Source: Coturnix japonica (lineage: Eukaryota > Chordata > Aves > Galliformes > Phasianidae). Taken from it: DNA of 64,000 nucleotides. The stretch covers positions 81,274,842 to 81,338,841 of the forward strand of contig NC_029519.1 of assembly GCF_001577835.2 (NCBI RefSeq), given 5' to 3'. This document shows positions 11,898 through 22,904 of this stretch, in pieces. The notes under the pieces are model-generated. The model was not told the DNA's origin and made no database searches. It saw only the letters and a program-made list of their open reading frames with translations. Each line of letters begins with the position of its first letter. The first letter of the stretch is position 1. Position numbers and translations under genes: made by a program.

Positions 11898-11903
11898 TTT
11901 ATA
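11898..11903 (-). promoter_or_regulatory. NOTO: TATA box of the first Not gene
   Basis: TATAAA on the minus strand, 34-39 bp upstream of the ATG at 11864. It predicts transcription starting only about 5-10 nt before the start codon. The second Not gene has the same spacing. Confidence 0.7.
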
Positions 11904-11911
11904 TGGGGAGA

Positions 11912-11925
11912 GTTGCTATGCAAAG
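11912..11925. promoter_or_regulatory. X-box-like / SOX-OCT-like element next to the TATA box
   Basis: GTTGCTATGCAAAG sits 9 bp upstream of the TATA box. GTTGCTATG matches an RFX X-box half site, and TTGCTATGCAAA differs by one base from the core of the SOX-OCT composite (TTGTTATGCAAA). Either reading is possible; binding is not shown. Confidence 0.45.
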
Positions 11926-11984
11926 AGGGGGCGGGGGGCTGCCCCACACCTGCCGGGCAAGACCTCCCCCAGACCCCTCCTTCC

Positions 11985-12335
11985 GAAACAAGAGTCCTTG
12001 AAAGCCCTCCTTCTGAACGGACAGCCCTCCTTCCCAAACTACACCCCAAGGGACAGCCCTCCCATGGAAATAAGAGCCCCCAAAACACCCCAAATAACAC
12101 CTCTGGGATCATCCCTCCGACCATAGGCACAACCCTTGGTGCTTTTTCTACCTAAATAACACCCCAAAACGCTCCTCCTTCTGAAATAACACCCCTAGGG
12201 ACCTTTCCTAGACCAACAGCCCCACAGACCATCAGCTCCTTCCCTGCCATCCCAACACCCCTCCTTCCCCCCGATGTTCCTATGGACAGCCCTCCTACCA
12301 TACCAACACCTCTGCTGACACCCACACGGACACCC
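11985..12335. repeat. Degenerate C-rich tandem repeat
   Basis: Irregular repeats of phrases such as AGCCCTCCTTCC and AATAACACCCC, with a loose period near 25-35 bp. It is upstream of the first Not promoter. Boundaries are approximate. Confidence 0.55.
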
Positions 12336-13150
12336 CCATCTTTCCCCATGCCCTCCATGCACAAATATCCCTGCACGTATCTCTGCAAGCACAACGTTCG
12401 CACCATGAGCTCACTCCACTATAAGCAAACACAGAGAAATCCCCATAACAGAGCGTTTGAGTTAATAAACACAAAACAAGAATCCCCCCCATGGCTTGAT
12501 AATCCAGCATTAAGCATCTCTGTGTGCAGGGCGGGCTGTCTGTACCAAACAAACCCTGCTTTAAATCAGGGATCTGTGCCGTTCTCACACACTTTGAAGT
12601 CCCTTTTATAGTGAGGCATCTCTACTTGTTAAGCAATTGAAGTTGTGGGACAGTGCCGATATCACTCCCCCCTGGAAAGGCAGCACTCTGCTGTTGGTTG
12701 TGGGGCCTTGGGGAGCAGGATGCCTGCAGGACACAAAGGAGTCCCTCAGCTTTGCCTTTCAAACACCTTTTCCTCCTGTTTAGCATCCTGCCTTCCACGG
12801 CAGCTTGAAAATAAGTGAATAAATACAGCTGCTGCTTTATTGCTCCTTATCCAAACACACAGCCCCAGCCCTGCCGGCATTTAACTCTGTGCTTAATTGA
12901 AATCACACGTTCAAAGCTGAGCAAGCACTGAAGCCTCTCCCCAAAAAGCCCATGGCCAAGAAAATGATGTAAAGGATTCACAGCTCCTGGCTTGGGTTTG
13001 GCTTTGGGTTGCAAAGAGGTTGTGTGGGTTAAAACGTGCTTAGGTAGGAGTTTTTTCTTGCCAATTATTTTTTCTCTTTCTAATGTCACCATAACCCAAG
13101 TTGTTTCCCATGGGAAGAGATGTGAGGGGTGCTCTGGGTGTTAAGTCTTT
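12336..13150. other. Gene-free spacer
   Basis: No exon or known repeat recognised. Contains AT-rich patches with TTAATTG/TAATTG motifs around 12620-12900 that could be homeodomain sites, but nothing decisive. Confidence 0.4.
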
Positions 13151-13155
13151 ATAGG

Positions 13156-14045
13156 ATTACTGGAACATAGAACTGTTCAATCACGGAACCATGGAATCAT
13201 GGAACTGTAGAGTCACTGTATCATAGAATCATTGAATCAAGGATTCATGGAGTCATTGAACCATGGAATCATGGAATAATAGAATCATGGGATCACGGAA
13301 TAATAGAATTGTGGAATCATGGAGTCTTTGAATCATAGAATCATAGTGTAACTGAATCATAGAATCATGGAATCATAGAATCATAGTGTAACTGAATCAT
13401 AGAATCATGGAATCATAGAATCATAGTATAACTGAATCATAGAATCATGGAATCATGGAATAACAGAATAACGGAATCATGGAATCATGGAATCATGGAA
13501 TCATGAAATCATGGGATCATAGAATCACAGAATCATGAAGTCGTTGAATCAAGGAATCATGGAGTCATTGAATCATTGAATCATGGAATCAAGGAATCAT
13601 TGAATCACTGAATCATCAAATCATTGAATGACAGAAATATAGAATCATGGAATCATGGAATCACTATATCATTTAATAATAGAAACATAGAATCATGGAA
13701 TCATGGAATCACTATATCATTTAATAATAAAAACATAGAATCATGGAATCATTGAATCATGGAATAATAGAACCATTGAATCATGGAATCATTCAGTCAC
13801 TCAATCATAGAATTGTTGAGTCGTTGAATCACTGAACTGTAGAATCACTGAATCATTGAGTCATAGAATCACAGAACCATAGAATCAATGAATCATAGAG
13901 TCATTGAATCACAGAAGCACTGAATTGTACAACGATGGATCCGCAGAGTTAAGGAATTGTAGAACCATAGAAACGTACCATCATCGAATCATAGAATGAT
14001 TGAGTCACAGAATCCTTAAATCATAGAATCATCAAACTGGAGAAT
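13156..14045 (-). repeat. Hyper-expanded CR1 tail: 8-bp satellite array
   Basis: About 110 tandem copies of an 8-bp unit, mainly GAATCATA and GAATCATG, over some 890 bp. This is the reverse complement of the CR1 terminal repeat (ATTCTATG), which normally has 2-4 copies. The array abuts a CR1-like start at 14046. A few units have drifted (for example GTGTAACT recurring three times), showing segmental duplication inside the array. Confidence 0.93.
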
Positions 14046-14090
14046 GGTAGAAGGGCATGGGTTGGAAGGGAGCTTCGGGATTCACTGTGG
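14046..14090 (-). mobile_element. CR1 3'-end fragment attached to the expanded tail
   Basis: Reads GGGCATGGGTTGGAAGGGAG, the usual sequence adjoining a minus-orientation CR1 tail. Similarity fades within about 45 bp. It identifies the source of the adjacent 8-bp array. Confidence 0.7.
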
Positions 14091-15330
14091 GGTGAGCAGG
14101 GTGGGCAGAGCAGAGGTGGGAGGAAGGACAGAGGGACGGGTGGCCACCAAAGGTGGTTTCCCATCCTGCATCTCCAGCTTGGCGGCCTGTTGACGCACCC
14201 TGTTTCCCATTAGTACTGTGTGCTCAGCTAACGCATTTCAGTTAAAAAGCTGGAAATTTTCACTCTCTGATAATGACTTGGGAAATGTAGCACCCAGCAG
14301 CCAGGAGGAGCGGGGCTGCCCGGCGGTGCACGTGAGGTTGAACGGCTCCATCCCATCATCCCACCCCATGTGCTCCATGGGAAGCAGCCTTGTGCAGGCA
14401 CTGAGAAGGAGAGATGAAAGGATGGATCCTGTTCCTCCCCCAACCACCACCACCCCCTTTTTTTTTTTATGTTTCCAGTTTTGTTTTTCAAGAGTTCAGA
14501 AAATAAAAGGGGAGGGGAAAGGGGGGGGGGGAAGTTTCTTTGGGGGGTGGGAGAAAAAAAATCCCAACAACAACAACAAAAAAGCCCCCAGCTCTTTGTA
14601 AACATCCCCCCTGAGCAAAGGGAAGGGGGTGAAAAGCATTTCCTGATAACTCCATTAAAGAATGAGGCTGCATTAACATTCCAAGTACCTCGACAAGAGA
14701 TGAAAGTGGGGAACTTGAGCTCAGCCTCTCCTTGCTCCAGATGTTATTATGGGCTCCCTGAAAGGTTTTTTTATTTCTTTTTTGCCAAGAGACAAAGATG
14801 TTGCCTACTTCAAACGGGGCTAATTGATGCTAATGACTATCAGATAGAGTGGGGGCCCTTGTTCCCCCCTGCAAAGGGAAAAGAGAGAGCGCATTTTACA
14901 ATCCCCTCATAGAAAAATCCCCCCTGCTCTTCAAACCGGGTCGCTGCTTTGGGGATTTGTGTCTCTCTCTGGCTGCTGTTTTCTCTCCCTCCTCAGCTCC
15001 CCCCCTTGTCTTTTCGGTCCCCCTTCTCCTGGGCACCCCGTCGCTCTCTCTCACTTGTTTGCCCATGAGAAATTTCACACCTCTCCTCCACCACCCGGCT
15101 CTGTCCCCATCCCGCTCCAGCCTTCCCGGTGGGCATAAGATGGAGCGGAAATATCCCCAAACCCACAGCAAGCACACGTGAAAACGTGATGAGAGTTTGG
15201 CCCGCATTTGTAATCCGGGCTGTGAGTTGTTCCCAAGTGGGAAAATATCATCTCAGAGCAGAGCATCCCGTCTGCAGGGTCCTATGGGGGAGGAGATGGT
15301 GCCATGATGTGTTGGCGCTCATTATGGACA
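14091..15330. other. Gene-free spacer with purine and pyrimidine runs
   Basis: Includes a T run near 14458-14469, a G-rich purine tract at about 14508-14545 and CT-rich sequence near 14980-15060. The 14600-14850 segment is repeat-poor and AT-rich and could be conserved non-coding DNA. No exon was recognised. Confidence 0.4.
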
Positions 15331-15343
15331 TGGTTAGCGGGCA

Positions 15344-15510
15344 TGGTGGGGATGGGATGTTGGCTGGACTTGGTGACCCTTAGGGGTCTTTTCCAACCTT
15401 AATGCTTCTATGAGCAGGCACAGTGGGGGATGGTTGCTTGGATGTGTGGTTGATGGTTGGACTGGATGCTCTTCAAGGTTTTCTCCAACATTAATGATTC
15501 TATGATTGTT
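15344..15510 (+). mobile_element. Two CR1 3' ends in tandem
   Basis: Two successive tails in the same direction: one with GGTCTTTTCCAACCTTAATG ending near 15414, the other with TTCTCCAACATTAATG ending ATTCTATGATTG near 15508. Either two insertions or a duplicated end. Confidence 0.75.
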
Positions 15511-15847
15511 TCCTATGGTTCTATAATTACGATAACTTGCCCAGCACTGTCACCCTAAGGAATCTGAACTCCTGACCTCTTGCCTTTTGCTCTTAAAACC
15601 CAGCAAAACTGGCTTAGAAATAGGGTGCTGATGGTCAGATTTACCCTTGTGTAAGGGTATTTTTTGCACTGTTTCTCCTCTGCTCACCCAGGTGGGGATG
15701 GATGCAAACAGACGGGCAGTGGGGGATGTCCCTCCATCTTCTGGTTTGCCCCTTCCCAAACCATATCTCACCAAATCCCATGGGGAGAAGGGAACAGGCC
15801 TTCACCTTCACCACTAAAAGATGAACATGAGATTCTCTCCCCACTGA

Positions 15848-15910
15848 TTCATAGAATGGCTTTAGTTAGAAGGGACATTGAAGAGCTTCTAATTCCAATC
15901 CCCCTCCCGT
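15848..15910 (-). mobile_element. CR1 3' fragment
   Basis: Starts with ATTCATAGAATGGCTTTAGT and AGAAGGGACATTG, the reverse-complement CR1 end, then loses similarity. Confidence 0.75.
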
Positions 15911-16139
15911 GGGCAAAGTTCCAAGGAAAAGGTGACACGCTGCAGCCCGCAGAGCAGACATCCCTATCTCCCCCCACCATCTCCATTCTCATCGCCTTCC
16001 TCCAGCCCTTGGGATGCTGATCCGAATGCAGGCATGCCACCGAGACCCACCCTGCAAGACGCACAAATGCATTCTGCAAAGGGAGAAAAGGCAGAAGGGC
16101 AGCATCCAGCCCTCGGCCCCAGACGGCCAATACACAACC

Positions 16140-16930
16140 CAGTCCTCCTTCAGACACTGGCCCCGGCTGCATTGTCAGGTTAATTTGGGATAATGGCCTG
16201 CAAAGCACCTCAGCCCCATCCAGGTCTCATTAGCACTTGATAATGTCAAGCATCCTGAAGAATTACTTCTCTCCCCGCCGGTCCCCGGGGCACGGAGCCG
16301 GGGTGTCCCAGTGCCGGGGACATCGCTGCGTGTCTGGGTCCAACGCCCCAACCTTTAGCTTCCAATTCCGGGCTGGATGCTGCCCCTTGGAGCACCTCCA
16401 GCCCTAAAATCCATGGCTTTGAGTCTACGTCACCATCAGGCTGACATGGGGAACCCCAAAATGTTCTCGATATCCCCGTTGGATGCGGTTATTAAGAGCA
16501 TCTCCAAACCAGGCATTCCAAATTAATTGGGAATTACCAACAAACTGAGGCAGCGCCGACACAGCCCCTGAGTGCTGCTCCCTTCAATTATCTTTCCTCC
16601 CCGACATTGTTCTGTCCTAATGAGGAGGCTAATGACCAAAGGATGCTTCATAAGTGGTTCCCAGACTCTCCTTGCCCAGGGCAAACACCGTCCACAATAG
16701 GATCACAAATTGTAGGGAGAAGCCCCGGCTGATCACATCAGAAACGGTGCAGGGATTTATCTCTCGGCCTTAACAACAACAGTATGTTCTTAATCGCCAC
16801 TCCAAAGGGACAGCTAGCAGGGGATCTGCCCGGCCTCATCATTAAAAGCTGGCAGCATCTTTGCTAGCGCTGCCCCTTTGTTCATCTTTCATTATCCCAA
16901 TGCTTCGGCCCCGTTAATTCCCCTCCATCT
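16140..16930. promoter_or_regulatory. Candidate conserved non-coding block between the Not genes
   Basis: Repeat-poor block, AT-richer than its surroundings, dense in TAAT/ATTA, AATTAATTGGG, CTTTGTTC and CATTCCAAA motifs. These resemble homeodomain, SOX/TCF and TEAD sites. Enhancer function is inferred from composition and position only. Confidence 0.3.
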
Positions 16931-18772
16931 TATTAAATCAATAAAGAGGGAGGGGGGGATGGATGGGGCAGCTCAGGGGTCGGGTCCTGCCGGGATCTCG
17001 GCGGGGATACGAGGAGTTGGGCTGGTGGGGTGAGGCTGCATATCTATATCTATCATTCTATATCTAGAATAGGGAAACTGAGGCATGAGAGCATGGCAGC
17101 CCCGAGATGCTGCTGCCTCCTGGGGTGCTTTATCTGCCTGCTGATCCCACAGCTCCTATAAGATCCCCTTCTGCCCTTTATCACACCCCATCGGGACTGG
17201 ATGGAGCTGATGCAATCAAGGTTTAAAACCAAATCAGCTGCGTTGGGGTTGTCTGCTGGGAACCCGTTTGCAAAGGGTTGGGATGGTGCCATGCACAGAC
17301 ATGCACACAGAGGTGAGGAAGGATCAGGAGAGCAGAGGGATGAGCACTGTGTTCAATGGGTCGTGCTCAACCCAACCCAATCCATATCCAAAAGGGACCA
17401 ATGGCACAACCTGAGGATGGAATGGTCCTGGTGCGGGGCTTCTTGCTGCGGGATGAGTCCCCACCTTAGGAATGTAACCCGGGTCACTCTAAGATTCGGT
17501 GTCCCAGTGTGAGCTCAGGGTGATCCCACCCCAGAAAGCTGCAGTCGAAGGGACACGGAGCCCGTTCCTCCTTTAATTCCCCGGGCAGGTGGAGCTGCTG
17601 GCAGCCCCCGGTGGCTCTATTTGATGTTTCAATCGGGGATGAAAAGGGGGAGGGAGAAGTGGGGGGAAACGCTCCCTGACCATTTAACAAGATTACAAGA
17701 TGAGACAGAGCTGGGCAATGTGCATAGACGTCCCCAGCGCCGCGGCCCCTCCGAGGCACGCCGTAATCCCATTTAACAACCCCCTCAAAAACAGGGAGAG
17801 AGGAGACGGTGGATGAGGAAAGCAGGGCTGCCATCTCGGGAAAGGGACACAAACGTGCCCAAGATATGAGGATTTGTGGGGCTGGCGGCTGTTCCAGCAT
17901 CTTACAGGCTCCTACAACGCCGTGCAAACACACCGTGTCTGTGCATCGCCCCGTGCTCAGCAGGAGTAATCCCGGCAGGAAGGACACTGAGGGGGTGGGG
18001 GTGGTTGTATGGGGATTATCCACCCCATTATCTCTCCTGCTATCTCTGCTCCTCTCCCATCCCACGGCACAGCCACCCATTTGCACCTATTCAGCCCTAT
18101 TCGCAGTCTGGAGCTGCACATCACTCCCCAATCATCCTTCCATCCCCTCCGTCCATATGCAAACCTGAGCTGCCATGGGCAAATCCAAGGCCCCAAATCC
18201 ATACACCCAAATCAGTGCAGCCATTTGTCTTGCACAGAGCCCCATCTTGTCCACCACAGCAGTTCTGAGATGGGAGCAGAGCACCCACATGAAGAACAGC
18301 CCAGTGCTAAAGTAGGCTGGGGATTAAAGGTGTCCTGAGAACAACGTAACCCCCTCAATCAGCTCAGCCCCCAGCTGAGCGATATCAAAACATCCCCATA
18401 AAACCCCCGTTGTCTCAGGGATGATTGCAATAAACCCAGCGGTATGTTGAGATTAGCGGGTTAAACCCGCTGGCACACTGGGCTCTGTCAGACATGGGAA
18501 GACATGAGCACAGTTTGGGCTCTTTGAGAGCTGCCGGCTAATCCTGGCCCTAAAAAAAAAGCCAAAACAAAGGGCAGCTTCCATCACATCGTCCCTTTTT
18601 CCTTCGTCCTCCCCAGATCATCACCTTCTCCATCCATCCATCATCTCCCCATCCCCTTGCATAACCCTTTCTCCCACCTAAGAAGTAAAAGGGAGACAGA
18701 CAGCCAGGCCATGGGACAGAGGGACAACACGAAGCCCTGAGTTTTCCTTTAAACCAAGAGTTGCATAAATAA
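16931..18772. other. Gene-free spacer
   Basis: No exon, CR1 copy or RNA gene recognised. Short open frames in this stretch lack family resemblance and were rejected. Confidence 0.4.
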
Positions 18773-18778
18773 TTTATT
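18773..18778 (-). terminator. Poly(A) signal of the second Not gene
   Basis: AATAAA on the minus strand, 113 bp after the stop codon at 18891, giving a compact 3' UTR. Confidence 0.7.
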
Positions 18779-18890
18779 TTCGCACTGCAAAAATAATCCA
18801 CTCCCTGTATATATTAGATACCCTCATTGCCAGCTATGATACAGTCACATATAATACACAAAACCCAGCAGCACTGGGGGGTCGGGCAGC

Positions 18891-21004
18891 TCAGCAGCAC
18901 TTGGCCACAGTCTGTGCAGAGGAAGGTGAAGCCCCTGAGCCCAGGGTTGAGCTCGTGTCCTCCTGTTGGTCCTCAGCCCCCATAGGGCAGTCCTTGTCCT
19001 CATCACCACGGTGGCTTTGGGAGTCAGGGCTCCTCTGTGGGGTGCTCAGGCCCATCTTGGCCAGCTTGGCTTGCTGCTGCTCCAGGCTTTGTTTCCTCCA
19101 TTTGATCCTTCGGTTTTGGAACCAGACTTTCACCTTTGGAAGAAATGAAGATTGGTTTTGGAACTCATGGAGCTCAAGGTCCCGCAGGACCCTACACTAA
19201 GCTCTCATAGCCCACAGCTTCATCATCCCCTGACCACTAAGTGTCCCCCTGCCACTCTCTATCCCTAGCACAGACACAAACAGCCATCCAGGAGCTGACC
19301 TCATACAGATAAACTACAACCAAAACCCAAGTTCAAGTTGGATGCAAGCCCAACCCTTCCATACAATACAAGGATAACCACTTTGTGCCTCGGTTTCCCA
19401 ATGATAACAACATGAAAACCTCCCATCCCTTTCATATAAAGCACCAGCAATCACTTGGAAGCCCCCCACACCTCCCAGATCTCACCTGCTCCTCGGTGAG
19501 ATGCAATGCAGAGGCAAGCAAGCACCTCTCCGTGCCCACCATGTATTGCTGCCGGGCAAACTCCTTCTCCAGCCGCGCCAGCTGGTCACTGGTGAAGATG
19601 GTGCGCACCCGCTTGGCTTTGCCAGCCTTGGTTTTAAAGATGGGGAAGCAGCACTTGGAGAGCAGGAAGCCTGGAGGTGAGAGAGAACAGTGGTCAAGGG
19701 GTTGATATAGGGGCACTGTTGGAGTGGAGGGTTCCCATGGAAGAGGCAGAAGGGATCTCTTGGGATGGGGGAGAAGATCTCTTTGGACAGATGGACCCTC
19801 TTGGAAAGTGTCACCTTGAAGAGGTGGGGAGGAGGTCCAACATTTGGAGATGTCCCCATAGGAGAGGTGGACAAGGGTCCTCCTGGAGGAGATTCCCTTA
19901 GGAAGAGGATCTGCATTGGAGTAGGAGACTAAAGTCCCAAACATGGAGATAGAAGGAGGTCCCCATTCAGAGGCGACCCCATGGGAGAAATGGAATGAGT
20001 TCCCCATTTGGAAATTTCCCTATGGGAGAGATGGACAAGGGTCCCTCCTGGACAGGTGGATTAATGCCCACACTTGGAGATGTCCCTAAAGGAGAGATGA
20101 AATTAGATCCCTCCCCTAAATAAGTCTATATCAAATCAAAAGTGATTCCTATGAGTGGAAGGAGATCCCCATTCAGAGATGTCCCCATTGGAGAGCTGGA
20201 AAAGGGTCCCATTTGGAGAGGTTGGAGCATCCTATTAAGAGCTTCCCATTAGGAGGTGCCTCCGTGGGGTCCCAACTGTAGAGGTGGATGTAAATCCCCA
20301 GTTGGAGACGTCACTAAAGGAAGGGTCCTGCTGACAAAAGTGGGGAGAGCTCAGCATTTAGAGGTGACTCTACAGGAGAAGAGTTCCACTTGAGAAGGGC
20401 TTTCCGAATTGGAGTAGGGGGGGACAAGGGTACCCTGGGGAAATAGGAAATCCCCATTTGGAGACATCCCTACGGGAGAGGCAGCCAAAAGCCCCACCTG
20501 GAGAGATGGATTAAAGTCCCCAGTGGAAAAGGGGCAAAGCAGACAGATCCCTCCTGGAAAGGTGGAAAAACCCCTGGCTGAGGTGTTCCTATGGGAGATG
20601 TGGATACGGGTACCCTGGGGGCTGAGGTGGAAGAAGGTCCCCTTTTGGAGATGTCCCCTTTTGGAGATGTCCCCTTTTGGAGACGTCCCCATGGATGAGG
20701 TTTTCCCCCGGAGCTCCCCGCAGCCCCCGGCCCTACCTGTGGCTCCGAGGACGAGCAGCCAGGCGGGCGGGGGTCCGCAGCACGCAGCGCAGATGCGGGC
20801 CCTGGAGTGCCCCCAATGCGGGCAGCGGATGGGTTCGGTGTAGCGGAGGGGTCGGTGGTAGCGGAAGGGGTCGGTGGTAGCGGGAGGGGTCGGTGGTAGC
20901 GGAGGGGGCTGTGTGGCCGCGGTGCCGGGGGGGGCGAGGAGCGTCCAAGCAGCGCATGCGATGGTGAGGCCTGCCGGGCCCGAGCGGGGCGGAGGCGGGC
21001 GCAT
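18891..21004 (-). CDS. NOTO: Not-family homeobox gene, second tandem copy (proline-rich N-terminus)
   Basis: Exons: 20737-21004, 19486-19670, 18891-19133; all GT-AG, phases 1 and 0 as in its neighbour, 231 aa. The homeodomain covers about residues 108-167, with 46 of 60 positions identical to the first Not copy by hand count. From helix 3 on, [16 protein letters not shown] is identical. The exon 1 / exon 2 join reads LVLGATGFLLSKCC, faintly like the same join in human NOTO (GFGVTGLELAHC). Exon 1 starts MRPPPPRSGP, is proline-rich and lacks the eh1 motif of its neighbour. It also contains a short tandem repeat that could shift the frame, so the N-terminus is the least certain part. The C-terminal tail is acidic/serine-rich and ends QTVAKCC. 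Likely role: homeodomain regulator of notochord/node, partner of the downstream copy. The paralogue assignment to CNOT1 or CNOT2 is open. Confidence 0.9.
19680..20700. repeat. Degenerate minisatellite filling intron 1 of the second Not gene
   Basis: Recurring phrases such as TTGGAGATGTCCCC and GGAGAGGTGGACAAGGGTCC over the whole 1.07-kb intron. The longer unit is about 60-75 bp with much drift. The clearest copies are at 20640-20695, where an 18-bp subunit repeats three times. Confidence 0.7.
20843..20909. repeat. Coding tandem repeat in exon 1 of the second Not gene
   Basis: Three full units and a partial one of about 18-19 bp (GCGGAGGGGTCGGTGGTA). Unit lengths differ (18, 19, 19), so copy changes would alter the reading frame of the N-terminus. 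Confidence 0.85.
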
Positions 21005-21034
21005 GGCGGGTGGGCCGGGGCTGCCGCCTCCCGC

Positions 21035-21042
21035 TTTTTATA
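21035..21042 (-). promoter_or_regulatory. TATA box of the second Not gene
   Basis: TATAAAAA on the minus strand, starting 38 bp upstream of the ATG at 21004. This matches the 39-bp spacing of the first Not gene. Confidence 0.75.
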
Positions 21043-21099
21043 GGGCCGGGAATGGGAGCGGGGGGAGGATGGGCATGGGATGGCGAACTGGGATGGATG

Positions 21100-22900
21100 G
21101 GGCCACTTGCAGGCGTACGAGAGCCCGCAGGCCCGACGGGCACCCCCTCCCGCATGGACCGCTCCCGGGTGTTGTACTGAAAGGGCGCAAGCCCACCGAT
21201 TAGGCTGGGTTTAGGCCCCATTTTGTGGCTCTATACAATTCCGGACCATCACCAATGGTGTACCCAGCCTTCAAAACCAGCCCGCCTCTACCTAACAGGC
21301 AAAAAGCCTCAAACACACGAAACAAACCACCCACTAAAAAAACAAACACCACTCGACAACCCACACCCGCACCCGTACCAACACAACGAATCTCACACGC
21401 AACCAAACCGAGTGGGTTCCCCCTCTCCGACCCCCAGTTTGCTGCACTCGTTTATTGGGGGGGGGCAGAGCTGAACCTGGTGCCATCGACGGCCAAAGGG
21501 GATGGTGAGCGGACACGCAGGGATGCGCGACCCGGGATGGCCATTCGCCCACACCCCCCCCCCCCCCACACCCAGATCTCACCCCAGCCCCCCCAGCCCC
21601 TCTGTCAGAGCCCTGCTGATGGGATTCAGATGGTCATTAAGGGCTGAGATGCTTAAAACCGAGCGGCTTTTCCTAATGAGCTGGGAAAAGTCACACCTCG
21701 GCCCGGCCCGGCAGGGAGCGAGTCCCGGTCAAAGGACAGCACCGGGCTCTGTGCTTTATGGGGGAGGAAATGGGGCGCGGGGGGGTCGGGGGCAGGGGGC
21801 CCCACAGGTGCTATTTGAGCCCCCCACCCCCTTTGCTTGGCTTTCCCAATGGAGTTATTTATCCCCCGTGTTGGGCATGGCAATGGGACGGGTGGGTGAT
21901 GGCTCTGTGTATCTGATAGCAAATAAAGGCCATGCTCCTCAACTTGTCCCACGGGCAGCACCCCACAACCGAGGGGCAAATAAAGGCCCTGGGGGGTCCG
22001 AGATGAAAGGGCAGCAGATTTGCCGTTATTAGTTCCTAATGATGGCCTTGAAAGGGCAGAGACAAAGAAGGCAGGAGGCTCCCTCGTGTTTGGATGGGAG
22101 GCGCTTTCCTTTTTTATGCCCTTTTTCCTCTCCTTCCTCGTGTGATGGCACTCAGCAAAACACCCCCACGGCCCCAAACTGGACCCCCAACCCCCCCCCT
22201 TTTTGTGTTCCTTTTAGGTTGATGGCATCCGGGTTTGGGATGTGGTAGATATGGAAGTAAAAAGTGGGGACGTTGGTTCCCAATGGGATGAAGTGGAGGG
22301 GTTGAAATCCCACTGAGTGATGGGGTGGGATGTAGGATTATTGGAGGGGTGACGCTATGGGGTGAGGGCTGATGTGATGCAGTGAGGCTGAGACTTGGGA
22401 TCACACCTGGATTGCTCCTTGGTAATCCCCAGCCCCAAGGCCCCATTGGCAGAAGAGGAAGCTCCTGAGCTAATTAATAACAATGCTGCTCATTAGGCTC
22501 AGGCTTGGCTGTCTGGGTGCAGTGTGGATTGCACGTCTGCATGCCAGCAGTGGGGCTTACAATGTCATGGGGGTCATGCCCCCCCTCCCCATCCTTGTGT
22601 CCCATTGCCCACCATCCATCCTTCACTCTGCACACAATAATCCCTTCACATGGTTCCCAATCCACCACCGTACTGGGAACCCATGGACACCCCCATTTTG
22701 GAGGGTTTTTGGGGATAAAGAAGCGCTTTGAACCCATTCAGCTGGAATTATTGGGTAAAACAGAGCGTTTGGATGCCCACTGCCATCAAGTGGCGGAGGA
22801 GCGTCTGCCCCATTCTGGTGCTTTATGGATTTTTAGAGCTTCTCTTATGGATCTCATGGCTCAGGGTAGGTTAGTGGACATCCCACTTTATGGGCATCCC
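21100..22900. other. Upstream flank of the second Not gene
   Basis: GC-rich sequence with C runs (for example 21551-21567) and some AT-rich blocks near 22460-22500. No exon or known mobile element seen. Open frames here have no recognisable family. Confidence 0.4.
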
Positions 22901-22904
22901 AATT

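Noticed and set aside
13156-14045. CRISPR-like or centromeric satellite reading of the 8-bp array
   Set aside because: Unit is the CR1 terminal repeat, there are no spacers, and the host is a vertebrate.
17484-18086. 200-codon minus-strand open frame between the Not genes
   Set aside because: No recognisable domain, no convincing splice context or homology; likely chance in GC-rich sequence.
20733-21221. Alternative longer frame over exon 1 of the right Not gene
   Set aside because: It reaches the donor in the wrong phase for exon 2, whereas the frame from 21004 joins correctly.
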